A stretch of 64,000 bases of DNA from Chrysemys picta bellii (lineage: Eukaryota > Chordata > Testudines > Emydidae), in assembly GCF_011386835.1 (NCBI RefSeq), contig NC_088800.1:60665439-60729438 (forward strand), in the 5' to 3' direction. Made by a program: the position numbers and the translations under genes. The notes under the pieces were generated by a model that was not told the DNA's origin, did no database searches, and saw nothing but the letters and a program-made list of their open reading frames with translations. Of the stretch, positions 35,126-46,984 are shown piece by piece. Numbering within the stretch: the first letter of the stretch is position 1; every line of letters begins with the position of its first letter.

Positions 35126-38100
35126 CACAAGATTGAGCACATGGCCACCAACACTGGACATGTTCCCTCAACCGGGGTGCAGACATCACTCTAGCCAAAT
35201 CTTCCAGCCTGCTTGCACCTATCAATACTCTGATTTCATAAATAATGTCCTGTTCTGAGTATAGGGGAAACTATGGTATCTCATATATGACAACATGGTT
35301 ACCATTAGTAAGTGCTGATGTTTGGCTCGTGATCCGTATGTTGCCAATTTGTTCTGGAACAAGAATTTAAACTCTACACAAAATGTCACCATTTCACATT
35401 GAAGCATATTTTTACACAGTGAAATAACCAATTTTTTGTTCTGCTGAAAGAACTCTAATTTCACAGGCCAAGTATGTGTGAGTCTATGGGTATGTGCTTG
35501 TACACACACATACATGATTAATCCTGCAAATAGTTTTGTATGTATAGAAGAAAGTAATTTTTTATAAGTGTTCCTGAAACTGATTTTAGTTTTGTGAACT
35601 CTGGGTTGTTTTGTTTTTAAACAAACTTGGCTATACGTGTGTTCAGTGTAAGGAAAAAAGTTTTTAAGCCATTCCTTTTTTGCTTTGTTTTCTTACTACT
35701 TTGTGACAAACAACTCAGTGATAATTGAAGTAGTGTCCCCTGATTTTTCCTATTAATAACTACAATTAGCTTAATCTTTCCCATCCCTCCTTGACAACCA
35801 TCCACTCTGTTATACTGTAGCTTTATTTCTCTCATTTAAAAAATCTGTAACAAAAGTAATAAAGTCCCAGATATCTCATAAGTGTAGTCCACCTACTTTC
35901 CCCTATGTAACTTACGGGAAACTCACAGAGCCTTCATATTATATATTGATACTCTGAGATCACCGAATACTTTAACAATCTTTTGTATCATCGTTACACA
36001 TTAATACATTTTAATATTGTACATTCAATTCTGAATGTATTTTAATCAATAATGTTAAATATAGTCACAGTGATATTTAAAGTTTCAAGAATGATTATTT
36101 CCATAAAAGGCTTTTGAAGGTTTTGTAATAAATGTTCTAAAAATTCAGAAACCACATTGATTCTAATATATTTATATTTTGTATTAAAGCATTCATATTT
36201 CTCCTCAGCCATCAGGATTTTTTTTTAAAGATCTACTTACTTTTTGAAATATAAAGGGGAAGGGCATTACAAAAAGGTAAATAGCTATGTTTGCCAAATA
36301 ATAATATTTGCTCATCTTTCTGACCAGAAGCTTAAAGGCCTTTAAAATAAATGTATGGGTTATCATATGCAGTATACTGCACACCTTACTAGTGAGCTTG
36401 TCTGTAGAATGTTATTTCATTAGGTGTGTGTTTTGTTGGTTGGTTGGTTGGTTGATTAGTTTCTTTAAAAAAAAAAAAAACATGATGCCATAAATGGGTT
36501 TTTATCTGCAGTGAGTCTTGAGCTTTAAAGAAACATATTTATTTCATACTCTAGACATTACTGTTCTTTTGTGGAAACTCCGATCTTTTCTTCAGCTTTG
36601 TGAATTTCAAGTAGTTTAAAAAAACCCAAATATATCAGTACTTGACTTGCTTGTATGTGTTACTGGAACTGTTTGTTTTGCTATTTCACTAAGGACTCTA
36701 GAGGGTTGTTATCTGTGTACTGTGCTTTCAGTGGATGGCAGAGATATCCAAAATTCTTATTAAGTGTACTTGAGAAATAACTTGTGAATGTGTCAACCTG
36801 TTTCAGGGCATTTTGTCCTGTTATGTGATATTATATAAATTTTAAGCATACTTTCACCATGTTATGGGTGTCCAATTTCCTGGCTTTCTCATTAACCAGA
36901 AAGTAGATCTCCATCTTCTTTCCTGTGTTTTTGGAACTGATTTTTCAAATATATTTCATTTAAATGCAAACATGTTAGTCATTTTTAAGCTTGCATATAC
37001 GTTATTTCTGATTTAGGATATTAAACAATTGTAATGATTATTTTACAAAATAATCACAGTTCAACTGGAACGTGCCATTTCCAGACCCAGCAGAAAAAAT
37101 AACCTGACCTGCTTTACCCTTCCAAATCAGTTGCAAAGAAGCAGGGGAACATTGTGGATGGCAAGGCATGTTTCTGCTTGGGAAGGAAATCATAAGGAGG
37201 AGCATGAATTATCAGGAGAAGTGTCCCAACCGTTGTAATCTTTTTGATTGCAGACAATCCTTCCTGATTTCATATCCTACTCTCCTTCTAACTTCATTTG
37301 TCTTCAAATCATTCTAATTTACACCTGCCAACTTTTGAAGAACTCTCATCTCTACTGCCTCCAGCCTTCGGATGTCTGTTACATGTGATGCAGCTGCTTT
37401 CAGGCCATAGAGCTAGTAAATTAGTTTGAGAAATTTTCATTTGGTACCAACCATAATGTGTTTCAGTCCATAATTTCCTCAGCTGCTGTGCAACATTTGT
37501 CGCCAAAACAAATCTCCTCTTAATTTCATCTTTGATGAAGCTTCTTAGGTACTCCCTGGTATTTTCCTACTCCCACCCTTAGGGCAATGTAAGCACGTTA
37601 CTCTTGACTCCTTAGAACCAGGAAGGCCACCTTTTGGGTGAAGCAGACTCTTCAAACTTGCTTACGAAAATATTGTTGACATTTGAAGAATAAGCCATGC
37701 TGAAATTTTATCACTGTTAATTTGAGTGGATGAATCATTTTCCTGGTTTTCCAATATGAAAGTTATGTTTCTATTCTATGACATACATATAGCCTTGGAA
37801 GAAAGGAGATGACTTTTTCTTTAAGTGGGTTAATAGGTCCCAGGGCTTCCAAAGCTGAATTTGTTTGGTTTTGGGTGGTGAACTTGTAAAGGCTTACTTG
37901 TTTCAACAACATAGCAAGCTAGACAGGTTTTCTCAATGGCCCTGACATTTACTATAACTTGCATGTGTGTATCTATCTTACAACTTTGGCAAGCTGTTCG
38001 CCAGAGAGCTGAACTCTTGCAAATAAGCCCCTCCAGGCTTGACTGGAAAGCTTGGGATCTCATGGCTGTGCACTTGTTAGGCTGAAAGCAAGCCTGAAAC

Positions 38101-39500
38101 CTGACAATATCTATATATTTACAATTGAAGATTCATTTGTTTTATCTGAGAAAGACAATGCAGGCTTTTGTTGTAAGCCTGCATTAAAAATAGCACTTTC
38201 CATGGGAACTGTATATTAAATATGATCTTGTTCTCTCATACAGAATCTCTCTCTCTCACACACGCACGCGCGCACACACACACACAGTTTTACTTACATC
38301 AGGGATAGCTACAAAAGCTCGGTAATATTGAGTTTAGGCTGAAACACCATCCGTAACTTATTCCACATGATGGTACATATGATAGGTTTATGGGTGTATG
38401 CAGGCATACCACATTCATGATATAATGGACAGTACCTAAATTCAGACAAAGCTTCTTATGATGCACTCAAAGGTTTTGTATTGTTCATCACACCTTCTAT
38501 TACCATACAAATCTTTATCTAACTGGACTTGGTGTTATGGTGATAATGGAACAGATTTTTCTTACGTTTACACTAGTATAAGGAGGCCACTGCAGTTATT
38601 CCTCATTTACACATCTCCAGCTGTGATGATAATCTGGCCCACTATATGTATTGTCAGAGGGTTTGGAAGCTGAAGGGTATAGCCAGCGGGTAGGGACTGG
38701 GAGAATAATGGAGCAGTTACTGTGTGTACAAAGTGCAAAGATTACACAGAGATATGCAATACCGAAGCACGCAAAACGTATGAAAAATGGACTTTCTAGA
38801 TAAACTTTGAGTTTACAGGCCTGTCGCATCTTAGGCGCATTTAACATGTGCGATTTCAGCTTTACGCGGTTGGCAAAAAAAAAAAAAGAGAAAAATAACA
38901 ATTTAAACACTGTTTCTGTAGTGAGGGCGATTCCGCCCACCATTACACTCAATGTAATTTTGACTATATACGATTTTCGCTTTAGGTGCTGACTGCGGAA
39001 CGTAACCCCAGCGTAAGAGGAGACAGACCTGTACTTATTTCTATAGTTTGAATTTTGATTTTGTCCCCCACCCCCTCCAAATCCAAAGCTCTGATTCTGC
39101 TTTGATTAAATTGCTTTGGAGTAACATGGGTCCTTACTTTCTTCTTTTGGATACTATTTTGAAGGGTTGGGGGAAGCAATTATCTTGAAAGATTGTAAGA
39201 ACTGTCACAATGGACCAAAAATGACTGTGCTACATTATGGATTAAGGACGTGCCAAATTATTGTCCCCCTATTATTGCAGTGGAAATCAGCATTTACAGT
39301 TTTTCCCCCATAAGGGAAAAAAAGATACATCTGTTTTCTATGACGAGCAAGTTGTATCCCCTTGTAAAACAAACAAGGGAGTGGGGGAGACCCTTTTGTT
39401 TTTTAAAATAACAATTGTGCTGGTAATCGTCACTCTTCATAAAGCTTTTGTCTTATGAAAACAAAACAAAATGTTTTGGGATCCTCTACTGGTGCCTCAT
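35126..39500. other. Gene-free stretch
   Basis: No gene is seen. It contains (GGTT)n at 36434-36453, an A-run at 36468-36480, and a CT/CA/CG simple repeat at 38246-38286. Confidence 0.5.
38246..38286. repeat. Compound (CT)n(CA)n microsatellite
   Basis: CT units pass into CA units with CG interruptions, directly visible. Confidence 0.9.
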
Positions 39501-39923
39501 TTGAATTTGCAATAACACAAGGTCACATCTCCAGCTGGTGTAAATCGCTGGAGCGCCACTGAAGTCAGCATAACTACACCAGTTCTACTGGGATCTGGCA
39601 CCCAGAGTTGTTTGGTTTGGTTTTGCTTGGTTGTTCATTTGTTTAATAAATCCTACAGACTGGACACCTGAAAGAACCGGACACTGGCCTGATGAACTTG
39701 TGTAACTGATAGCAGGCAAGCTGGGTACACGTGTTAAGGATCACTCCCACACCAAGCCTGACCCATGTTGCCATCCCCGAATGAGGCTTCCCAGTAGTTC
39801 CCTTTCTCCGCATGAGCCAGCCTTCCCCCATACACAGTCAAATTGACTTAATGGCAGTGGGTTACTTTGACTCTGGGCATCGTTGTGAGTGTGTTTCCTC
39901 TCACCACCATCCTATTTACACAG

Positions 39924-40198
39924 GTGTGGGCTACATTAGAAAATTAGTTGGATTTAACTACATTGATCGGGGTGTGAAAAATCCACACCCTGAGCGACAT
40001 TGTTAAGCCAACCAAAGTCACCATGTAGACAGTGCTAGGTCAGTGGAAGAATTCCTCCATCAACCTATCTACCAACTCTTGGGGAGGTGGATTAACTGTG
40101 CCAACAGGAAAACCCCTCCTGTCAGTGTAGGTAGTGTCTGCACTCGAGCGCTGCAATGGCGCAGCTGTGCTGCTACAGCGTTTAGTGTAGACAAGCCC
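39924..40198. mobile_element. Harbinger-like MITE
   Basis: The right end (agtgtagacaagccc) inverted is GGGCTTGTCTACACT, close to the big Harbinger terminus; the left end (gggctacattag) is a decayed partner. The interior contains inverted blocks (gtgtgaaaaatccacacc; ccatgtagacagtgctagg; gtaggtagtgtctgcact). No target duplication was resolved and there is no coding frame. Confidence 0.6.
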
Positions 40199-40287
40199 AC
40201 AGGTACAGTTCAAGTTGGGGCCTAAGTCTCTACACTGCTTTTCATCCCAGATGAAAGGTGAGTACTAAACTGTACCAGGGACTGGGG

Positions 40288-40470
40288 GGAGGGATAGCTC
40301 AGTGGTTTGAGCATTGGCCTGCTAAACCCAGGGTTGCGAGTTCAATCCTTGAGGGGGCCACTTAGGGATCTGGGGCAAAATCAGTATTTGGTCCTGCTAG
40401 TGAAGGCAGGGGGCTGGACTCGATGACCTTTCAAGGTCCCTTCCAGTTCTAGGAGATGGGATATCTCCAT
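40288..40470 (+). repeat. tRNA-derived SINE, sense copy
   Basis: The head starts gagggatagctcagtggttt, containing an A box (TAGCTCAGTGG), and has a B box in GAGTTCAATCC about 45 bases later, as in a Pol III promoter. The body and the tail (cccttccagttctaggagat) match the antisense copies at 1610 and 46602. Confidence 0.9.
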
Positions 40471-42394
40471 TAATTTAATTTAAAAGGAGGCCTATATCTG
40501 GGTGGTGTGGAGAGGAGAGGATGAAGAGAGTGAATAAATGAGAGGAGTAATAGACAGAGGGAGAGCATCTGTAAAACAGGAATAAATTTTTTTAAGTGTT
40601 TTAAGGTCCTCAGATGGAAGGTGCTATTAAGAGGCAAAATGCTATTATTTTTTAATTACATGGAGACTACAATATGACTAACATGGCATGACTGGAGCCT
40701 TAAAATCTGACACCTAACTTATAAACCAAACTTAGAGCAGAATGAATATTGTTCAGCAAATTATTTAATATTAACTGCTAGCCCGGGCTCTGGTGTGCTA
40801 GCCAGTGCACAAAAAAGTGTAACAGCATCCATTGCTGTGACAGGTATATAACCTTTTGTGACCTAAGTGAATGTCATGTAGCTTGGGGCCAGGTAATGAA
40901 AATGTCTCTTAGCAGCAATTCTGTGTATGACACCTTTAAGACACAATCCTTGTCCCCGAAAACTAACACCACTATTAAAAACACCACCAATACCATCTAA
41001 TTCACATTCAGTACTACTAGATCCCATCACAACTTCCGTAAGCATTACTCTGGGTCACTCAAAGCATAATATGGCTTTATTTTTATTTTATTTTATTTTA
41101 TGTTGTTTTTGTTAAGAGAACGTCGGTGAATTTAAAGTATTACTTTCCATAGGAGAATGTATTTATTTATATGTTTATTACTTTCCATAGGAGAATGTTT
41201 TTATTTTAGATTTAGACTGGGCAAGATATTTTTTCTTCCTACATGGAAAATTAAAATCCCTTGGAATATTTTAAAACATTAACTATGGTTAAGGGATTAA
41301 ATGAAGCAAAATGATTTGGTGTATGTTGAATCAATCAGAATTAAAGTTCATTTAAAAGTGACAGGTTTTTCTATGCACAGCAACTTTCTTTTAATATCTT
41401 TGGTGTGAATGCATTTTCTTTTTAATATATGTGTTACCTGTGTTTAATTATCTGTGAATTTGAATCCTAAATTAGATAAAAACTGAATTTTCTGTAGTCC
41501 TATGCAGTAGGACTAGCTTTTCCAATGTGAGCTAGGTGGCAGAATTGACTAAGCAAGTGGTGCTTAGCAATTCCATAAACTCTGAATGCAAGCTTGTTCA
41601 GTGAATCATGTAAAGTGTAGCACATTGTAACTCTGTTCTTTGGAAAAAAAGAATGATCTGATTTTATCAAATATGTTTTGAAATGTTTTATGCAGAATAT
41701 CTTTGAGCTGCTGCTGTTAATTTCCAAAGAGCGATAGGCTCTTGATGGAATGGGAAAATGCATCTTGTTTGGCAGATCCAGTATGGTTATTTAACAGTTC
41801 TAGTTTCACAGGTTTTTTTGTATATTACAAAGTATAAGGTTTACAGAAGGATTCTGCTGATAGTGTATTTCCCTAAGGTTTCTCTGTGCTGCCATCCCAA
41901 CTTTGCTTGTGTTGCACTCTCAGTTTGTACAGAGGATGAGGAAGGGATTAGAGAACAAACATATGACAGATGTTAGTCACATTGCTTAATGCATTACTAG
42001 ACAATGCTCAGGCAATAGGGTGATAAGTATGGTGTAAGAACCTATATACAATAGAATAAAAGTGCATTACATAGCTATTGTTAGAAGTGACTGTATATAC
42101 AAATATTTAACCATTAGGCTCATATATAGTCCTGGACATCAGCGAGTTAGGAGAGAGAATTCTTGCCAGGAAGCATTCTCTTGTTGATCAGTGTTATCCT
42201 TTAGTCTCTGAAAAGTGCCATGACAGGACTTAACACCCACCCGGACCATCTCTTCCAAACAGTCTAAAAGAATGCAGGGACTTCAATTTTAATATCCCAG
42301 CAGCAGACTAGATAAAGAAAATGTTCTGTTCTTTTCTTTTGTGTTTTGTCTTGCTGAAGTGTAATAAAGTGGCCTTGAAGTTACAGAGAGGTAG
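40471..42394. other. Gene-free stretch
   Basis: No gene is seen. (TTTTA)n lies at 41076-41100. A 23-bp segment (attactttccataggagaat plus three bases) at about 41138 is repeated 39 bp later at about 41177. Confidence 0.5.
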
Positions 42395-42720
42395 CATGGT
42401 TTAAAGGCATACGCCCACAGCTGGGAGTCAGGAACTCATTGAGTTCTGACTTACACTCTGCCACTGTTACAATGTGTGGCTTTGGGCAAGTCATTTAACC
42501 TGTATGTCTCATTCCCCCCCACCACCCATATTTAAAATGGAGATGCTATTTACTGCACCAGGGTATGGATATTTTTCTTATGGTAGCATCTATACACCCC
42601 AGTTGTGGATCAGCACCCCATTTTTCTACGGGCTGTACAAACACAGAACAAAAAGACAGTCTCTTCCCCAAAGAGCTTACAGCTGAAGTAGGTTTAATTA
42701 GGATAGGTTTAATTAAAAAA
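42395..42720 (+). repeat. MIR-type SINE and L2/MIR-like tail block
   Basis: ctgggagtcaggaactcatt (head), gtggctttgggcaagtcatt (core) and aaaatggagatgct follow MIR order. 42600-42690 carries ggctgtacaaacacagaaca and ccccaaagagcttacagct, a block commonly linked to old amniote SINEs. Both are diverged. Confidence 0.7.
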
Positions 42721-44149
42721 TATAAAGTGCTTCAAAAGTGTTAAGTACTATGTACTCCTAATTGTGTTGTGTTTTGTTATATCTTTGTCCAGTTTTGGTT
42801 TTATATTTTTAGTTTAGGGTGTATGTGGTTTATTCCACTGAAGACAAAACTTGGGAAGGTAAAAATAGATAGTGGGAAAGGATTGCAGGATTGGTCACCT
42901 AGTAGAAAACTTCTGCATCTAGAAGAGCTAGAAGCAAGTGGTGGACAGAAAGTGACAGTTGAGGCTCACTAAGCAGGCTAAAGTTACAGTGGAACCTGGT
43001 AAAGCAAAGTAGTCTCATTGTCAACCTCTTCTCTCAAAAGATCATCTTAATGTGACCCCAATCAGTTCAGTCCTTTATTAGAAAACCAACTCCATTAAGC
43101 AATTGACTTTTATCAGTCTTGAGATATTCATCATGTGAGACAGATTTCATTGTAAAGTCAAACATATAAGGAGCCTGTTGGTAAGAAGAATCTTTGAATG
43201 TGCATAATCATTCAGACACAAAAAACCCAGGGCTGCTTAATGGAGTTGGTTTTCTAATAAAGGTGGAGGATTATGCAACTTAACATGCTTTGGGATATTT
43301 GGAGTGGACTTCTGAAAAATAATTTTGCCTAACAGGAGTGGCCTACTAGGCTACAATTTTTATCCAGCTCATTCCTAGAAGGCCCACCTTGATGAATAGA
43401 TACTTCTATAACTCAGGTTGCAGCACTGGCTCTAGGTGTCACTAGTCTTGAGGTATCAGGGGGCTCTGTAATACTCCCATTCTGTAAAAGATGTTTGTAA
43501 ATCTCAGCCTCATTTCCTACAATCATGACCCAGTTATGTTGAGTTTACTAATTTGGTTAACAAGACTATAAATGATAATTCATAGCATACTTTTATAGTT
43601 AGCAGTGGTAGCCTATTATCATTTTCTTTGGCAGCGCATATGGTGGGTGATTAACTAACTAATAAAACTGCCACATGGAGCATAGGTCTGCTTTTATTTT
43701 TTTTATGACTTTTTTTCTTTCATTTGATACATAATTAATGGACAAGGTTCAATTGTTTTGTGTCTGTGTTTTCAGTTTTGGTTGATGTGTTTGGAGCTGT
43801 AAATGTTGTGTGACTACAGTGGTATCCTAAATAAATCAGCCTCATTTCTGTTGTTGCTATCTTATTTATATAAAAAATTGTCAAACATCATTATTTCTTC
43901 TTTGTTTTCAGCTTCCTGTATTTTTTAAGGCTTATCACCATTTATCATCAATTGAGCTTAAAGTAACTCTGTACTTCATGATACATCTGCTAGTTGTGGG
44001 GTTGTATTAGCCTCACTCTCATCTTACACTCAAGCATATGGGAGACAATATAGAAGCAGAATTTATGCACCCACTTTTTCCTTTTTTTTTTTTAAACTTG
44101 TAGGCAGATTTTTCCAATGGTTTTCCTGCTTTTTTGGAAGCAGCTACCG
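42721..44149. other. Gene-free stretch around an inverted-repeat element
   Basis: No gene is seen apart from the inverted-repeat element at 43072-43263. Confidence 0.5.
43072..43263. repeat. 192-bp element with perfect 30-bp inverted arms
   Basis: 43072-43101 (starting CCTTTATTAGAAAACC) is the exact reverse complement of 43234-43263, with 132 bp between. The bases outside the arms are not complementary, so the arm ends look like real termini. No direct repeat of clear length flanks it. It may be a MITE or a conserved hairpin. Confidence 0.75.
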
Positions 44150-44399
44150 CTATTGCATCTCAGATGGGGCTGATTTTGCTTGCAGGTCTCAGTGGAGCTG
44201 CTGTATGACCTGGAAGAGAGAATGAAAAAGACATACCCTCCCCCAAAATGCTGGGATGATGCGCTGCAACTGGCTGTCCTCTACAACTTTTGGTTGCAGG
44301 TCTGTTGTTCTCATCTTGCCTCCCTATGAATGGTCTTATAGTGTACAGACATAAGCCTTTCATTATCGATCTGCTGTCATTTCAGGAGCTGCTCCTGTG

Positions 44400-45769
44400 A
44401 GCCAGATTTCATTTTCAATCTCTCCAGCAATATCTGTTATCCTACCTCTCCTCAATGGTGTAGGACAATGTGTTTTCCCCTCAACTAGTGAAATCTCAAT
44501 TGGTTCTTGAAATAGGTCTCATAAAAGAAATTTGGCTCCTCTCTTACCTCCAGTGTCTGCACATGATCATGGATGCCGGCCTCTGGAAATGGGGAGTTGA
44601 TAGTTTATCACAGTCAACCCAAGAAACATGATACCCATGGGAGCAAAAGCTCCACATCAACATCTTAGAACTCAGTTCTGTTAGGTGGGCTCTGAATATC
44701 TAGAAATCCAGCCCCATCTTCACACCCCATCCAAAGCTAAATCTTGGTCAGGTCAGAAAATATGGCCACCAGTGACCTACATGAATCATCAAGGTGGGAT
44801 CCATAGCATTCCTCTCCTCAGGAAACTCAATTGCCTCTTCCTTTGGGTGGAGAAAAACCTGGGATCACTTAAGGCCTTATGTGTGCCTGGCTGACTGAAC
44901 ATCCAACTGGACTGATTGAACCAAAAGCATCTCTACCCCATGGAATGGTTCCTTCTGCTGCAGATAATCAACCAAATTAATCAGTCCTGGCTTCCATTGG
45001 TCCAACTTGCAATTCCTTAGTTCCCAAACCCCATACTCTGCTCTGACCCAATCTGCCTCAAAATAAGGGTTTGGTTCTAGAAAGTTCTCCTCCTAAAGCT
45101 AGGAGCCCCACAATCGGTCCTCCTTACCATTCTCAAGAAGGATACTTCCACTGTTTATAGTAGGGCTGTAGCCTATCTTTTCCTCTTGGTGCAGATCTCA
45201 CAATATATTGAGTAGGACACACACCATATTATGGAGTTCTTGCAGGATAGGTTAAAAAAAAAGTCTGCTCACTTGATTAGGGTCCAGGCTTCTTAAACCA
45301 ATCCCTTATTTACAGCCTTGTAATTTCTCTACTTCCTCTTGGTACTAAATCCAGTTCTAAAAGTCCTCTTAGACCTATTTGAACTCAACAATCCATTTTT
45401 TCTTCTGTCATAGGAAGTGGTCTTTGCAGTGGCCATTATGTCACCCCAAAGCAAGGGAACGTTCAGTCCTGGCTTGTGAACCACTGTATCTCATGATCCC
45501 CAAAGAGAAAGTAGTTCTCTTAATGTGCCCCAGATTTTTGCCCAGCGTGGTTTCTCCCGTCAACTTCTGCAGCAAACCTAATGCCTAGATTCTCTGTCTG
45601 GTGGTCGTTACCCAGATGTTCAAATGTTAGAGGTTCATCTTTCTTGAACCAAACCTATCCACGTTTCCATGTCCCTATTTGTGCTTTTTGAAGGAGTTGG
45701 CAATGGGGATAAGGCACAATATATGTCCTTTCCCACAAGATCAGAGGAAATTTTTTAAGTTCACTCTGT
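44400..45769 (+). pseudogene. DIRS retrotransposon relic (RNase H and tyrosine recombinase)
   Basis: A degenerate internal part of a DIRS element. Around 44555-44690 the frame reads MDAGLWKWGVDSLS and KLHINILELSSVRWAL, matching the DIRS RNase H (TDASLxGWGAH ... LHINxLEL). Around 45225-45590 it reads MEFLQDRLKKK and later KEKVVLLMCPRFLPSVVSP, matching the tyrosine-recombinase part (FLQDGL ... KVVLRxxPxFLPKVVS). Stops interrupt throughout. It ends exactly where the solo LTR begins. Confidence 0.7.
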
Positions 45770-45774
45770 GTGAG

Positions 45775-46979
45775 TGTGACATGCGCCACCCCCCCTCCTC
45801 CCCTGGGTGCCACCTAAAACTGAGCCTCCCAACCACCAGCCTGGGTTTCCACTCACTCTGTAATGCTGTGACAAGCTGTAGACACACTCCTGGTCTCTCA
45901 CTTTCACCAGCGGCTAGCTGTAATAACATGCAGACAGGCTTTTTGATCAACCCTTGCATGGGAAGGTTATACAGCTAGGGCACTAACCAGCTTCACAGGC
46001 GCACACCCCCTCTGCAGGGTAAATTATAGGGAACTGTACAGCATAAACTCATGAAATTCATCCCCTTCCTCAATGTGGAGAAAGATATACAAAAGCTTTC
46101 TGCCCCCAGTTAGGATTTCCACACACTGGGTTTAGACAAAACAAAAACAAATTTATTAATTACAAAAGGTAGATTTTAAGTGATTATAAGGGATAGCAAA
46201 CAGATCAATGCAGATTACCTAGAAAATAAAACAGAAACGCAATCTTAGCTTAATATACCAAAGAAATCAAATATGAGTAGCAAATTCTCACCCTAATGGT
46301 TGGTTTAGGCAGTTTGCAGAGATTCTTGAGGGCAACCGTCGCTTGCTTGAAGCTTAAAACTCCAGGCTTTCACAGGCTAGAAATCCCTCTAGCATGGGTT
46401 TGGCCCTTCTTCCCCAGTTCGGTCCTTGTTTCTCAGGTGTTTCTATGCGTCTCCTTTGGGCGGGGGCTCAGTGAAGAACCACCACAATGACGTCACTCCC
46501 CTTCCTTAAATAGCTTTTGCATAAGGCGGGAGCCCTCTGTCTCCCACTTTAGTTCCTATGCCTTTCAGTGGCAAAACATTGGTATTCTATGATGGTGTCC
46601 ATAGAATCATAGGGTTGGAAGGGACCTCAGGAGGTTATCTAGTCCAACCCCCTATTCAAAACAGGACCAATCACAGATTTTTACCCAGTTCCCTAAATGG
46701 CCCCCTCAAGGATTGAGCTCACAACCCTGGGTTTAGCAGGCCAATGCTCAAACCACTGAGCTATCCTTCCCTCCCCAGGTATAAACACATTTGTGATAGA
46801 TGCATAGACAATATTCCTAACTTCAGATACCAGAATGATACATGCATACAAGTAGGATAATCATATTCAGTAAATCGTAACCTTTTTAATATCTCACATG
46901 ACTATCTTGCATAAAATGCATCGCAGTTATGCCACATTCATATCATATTATTATGAAGAATATGAGACGTAATGCCACA
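45775..46979 (-). mobile_element. Solo LTR, antisense, with nested SINE
   Basis: The ends are TGTGACAT and ATGCCACA, an inverted TG...CA pair, flanked by the 5-bp duplication GTGAG (45770-45774 and 46980-46984). On the minus strand there is a TATA-like CTATTTAAGG near 46514, a CRE-like TGACGTCA just downstream (46489-46496), and an AATAAA near 46155, an order that fits U3-R-U5. No internal retroviral genes are present, so it is a recombined solo LTR of an endogenous retrovirus or related LTR element. A SINE is inserted at 46602-46778. Confidence 0.85.
46602..46778 (-). repeat. tRNA-derived SINE, antisense, inside the LTR
   Basis: Same family as 40288-40470: the tail atagaatcatagggttggaa comes first and the tRNA head (ccactgagctatcc) last. 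It interrupts the U3 part of the solo LTR, so it is younger than the LTR. Confidence 0.85.
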
Positions 46980-46984
46980 GTGAG

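Noticed and set aside
40288..40361. Functional tRNA gene
   Set aside because: The A and B boxes belong to a SINE with body and CR1-like tail, and two antisense copies of the same unit exist.
45679..45978. 99-codon open frame
   Set aside because: It spans the junction of the DIRS relic and the solo LTR, so it cannot be a real gene.
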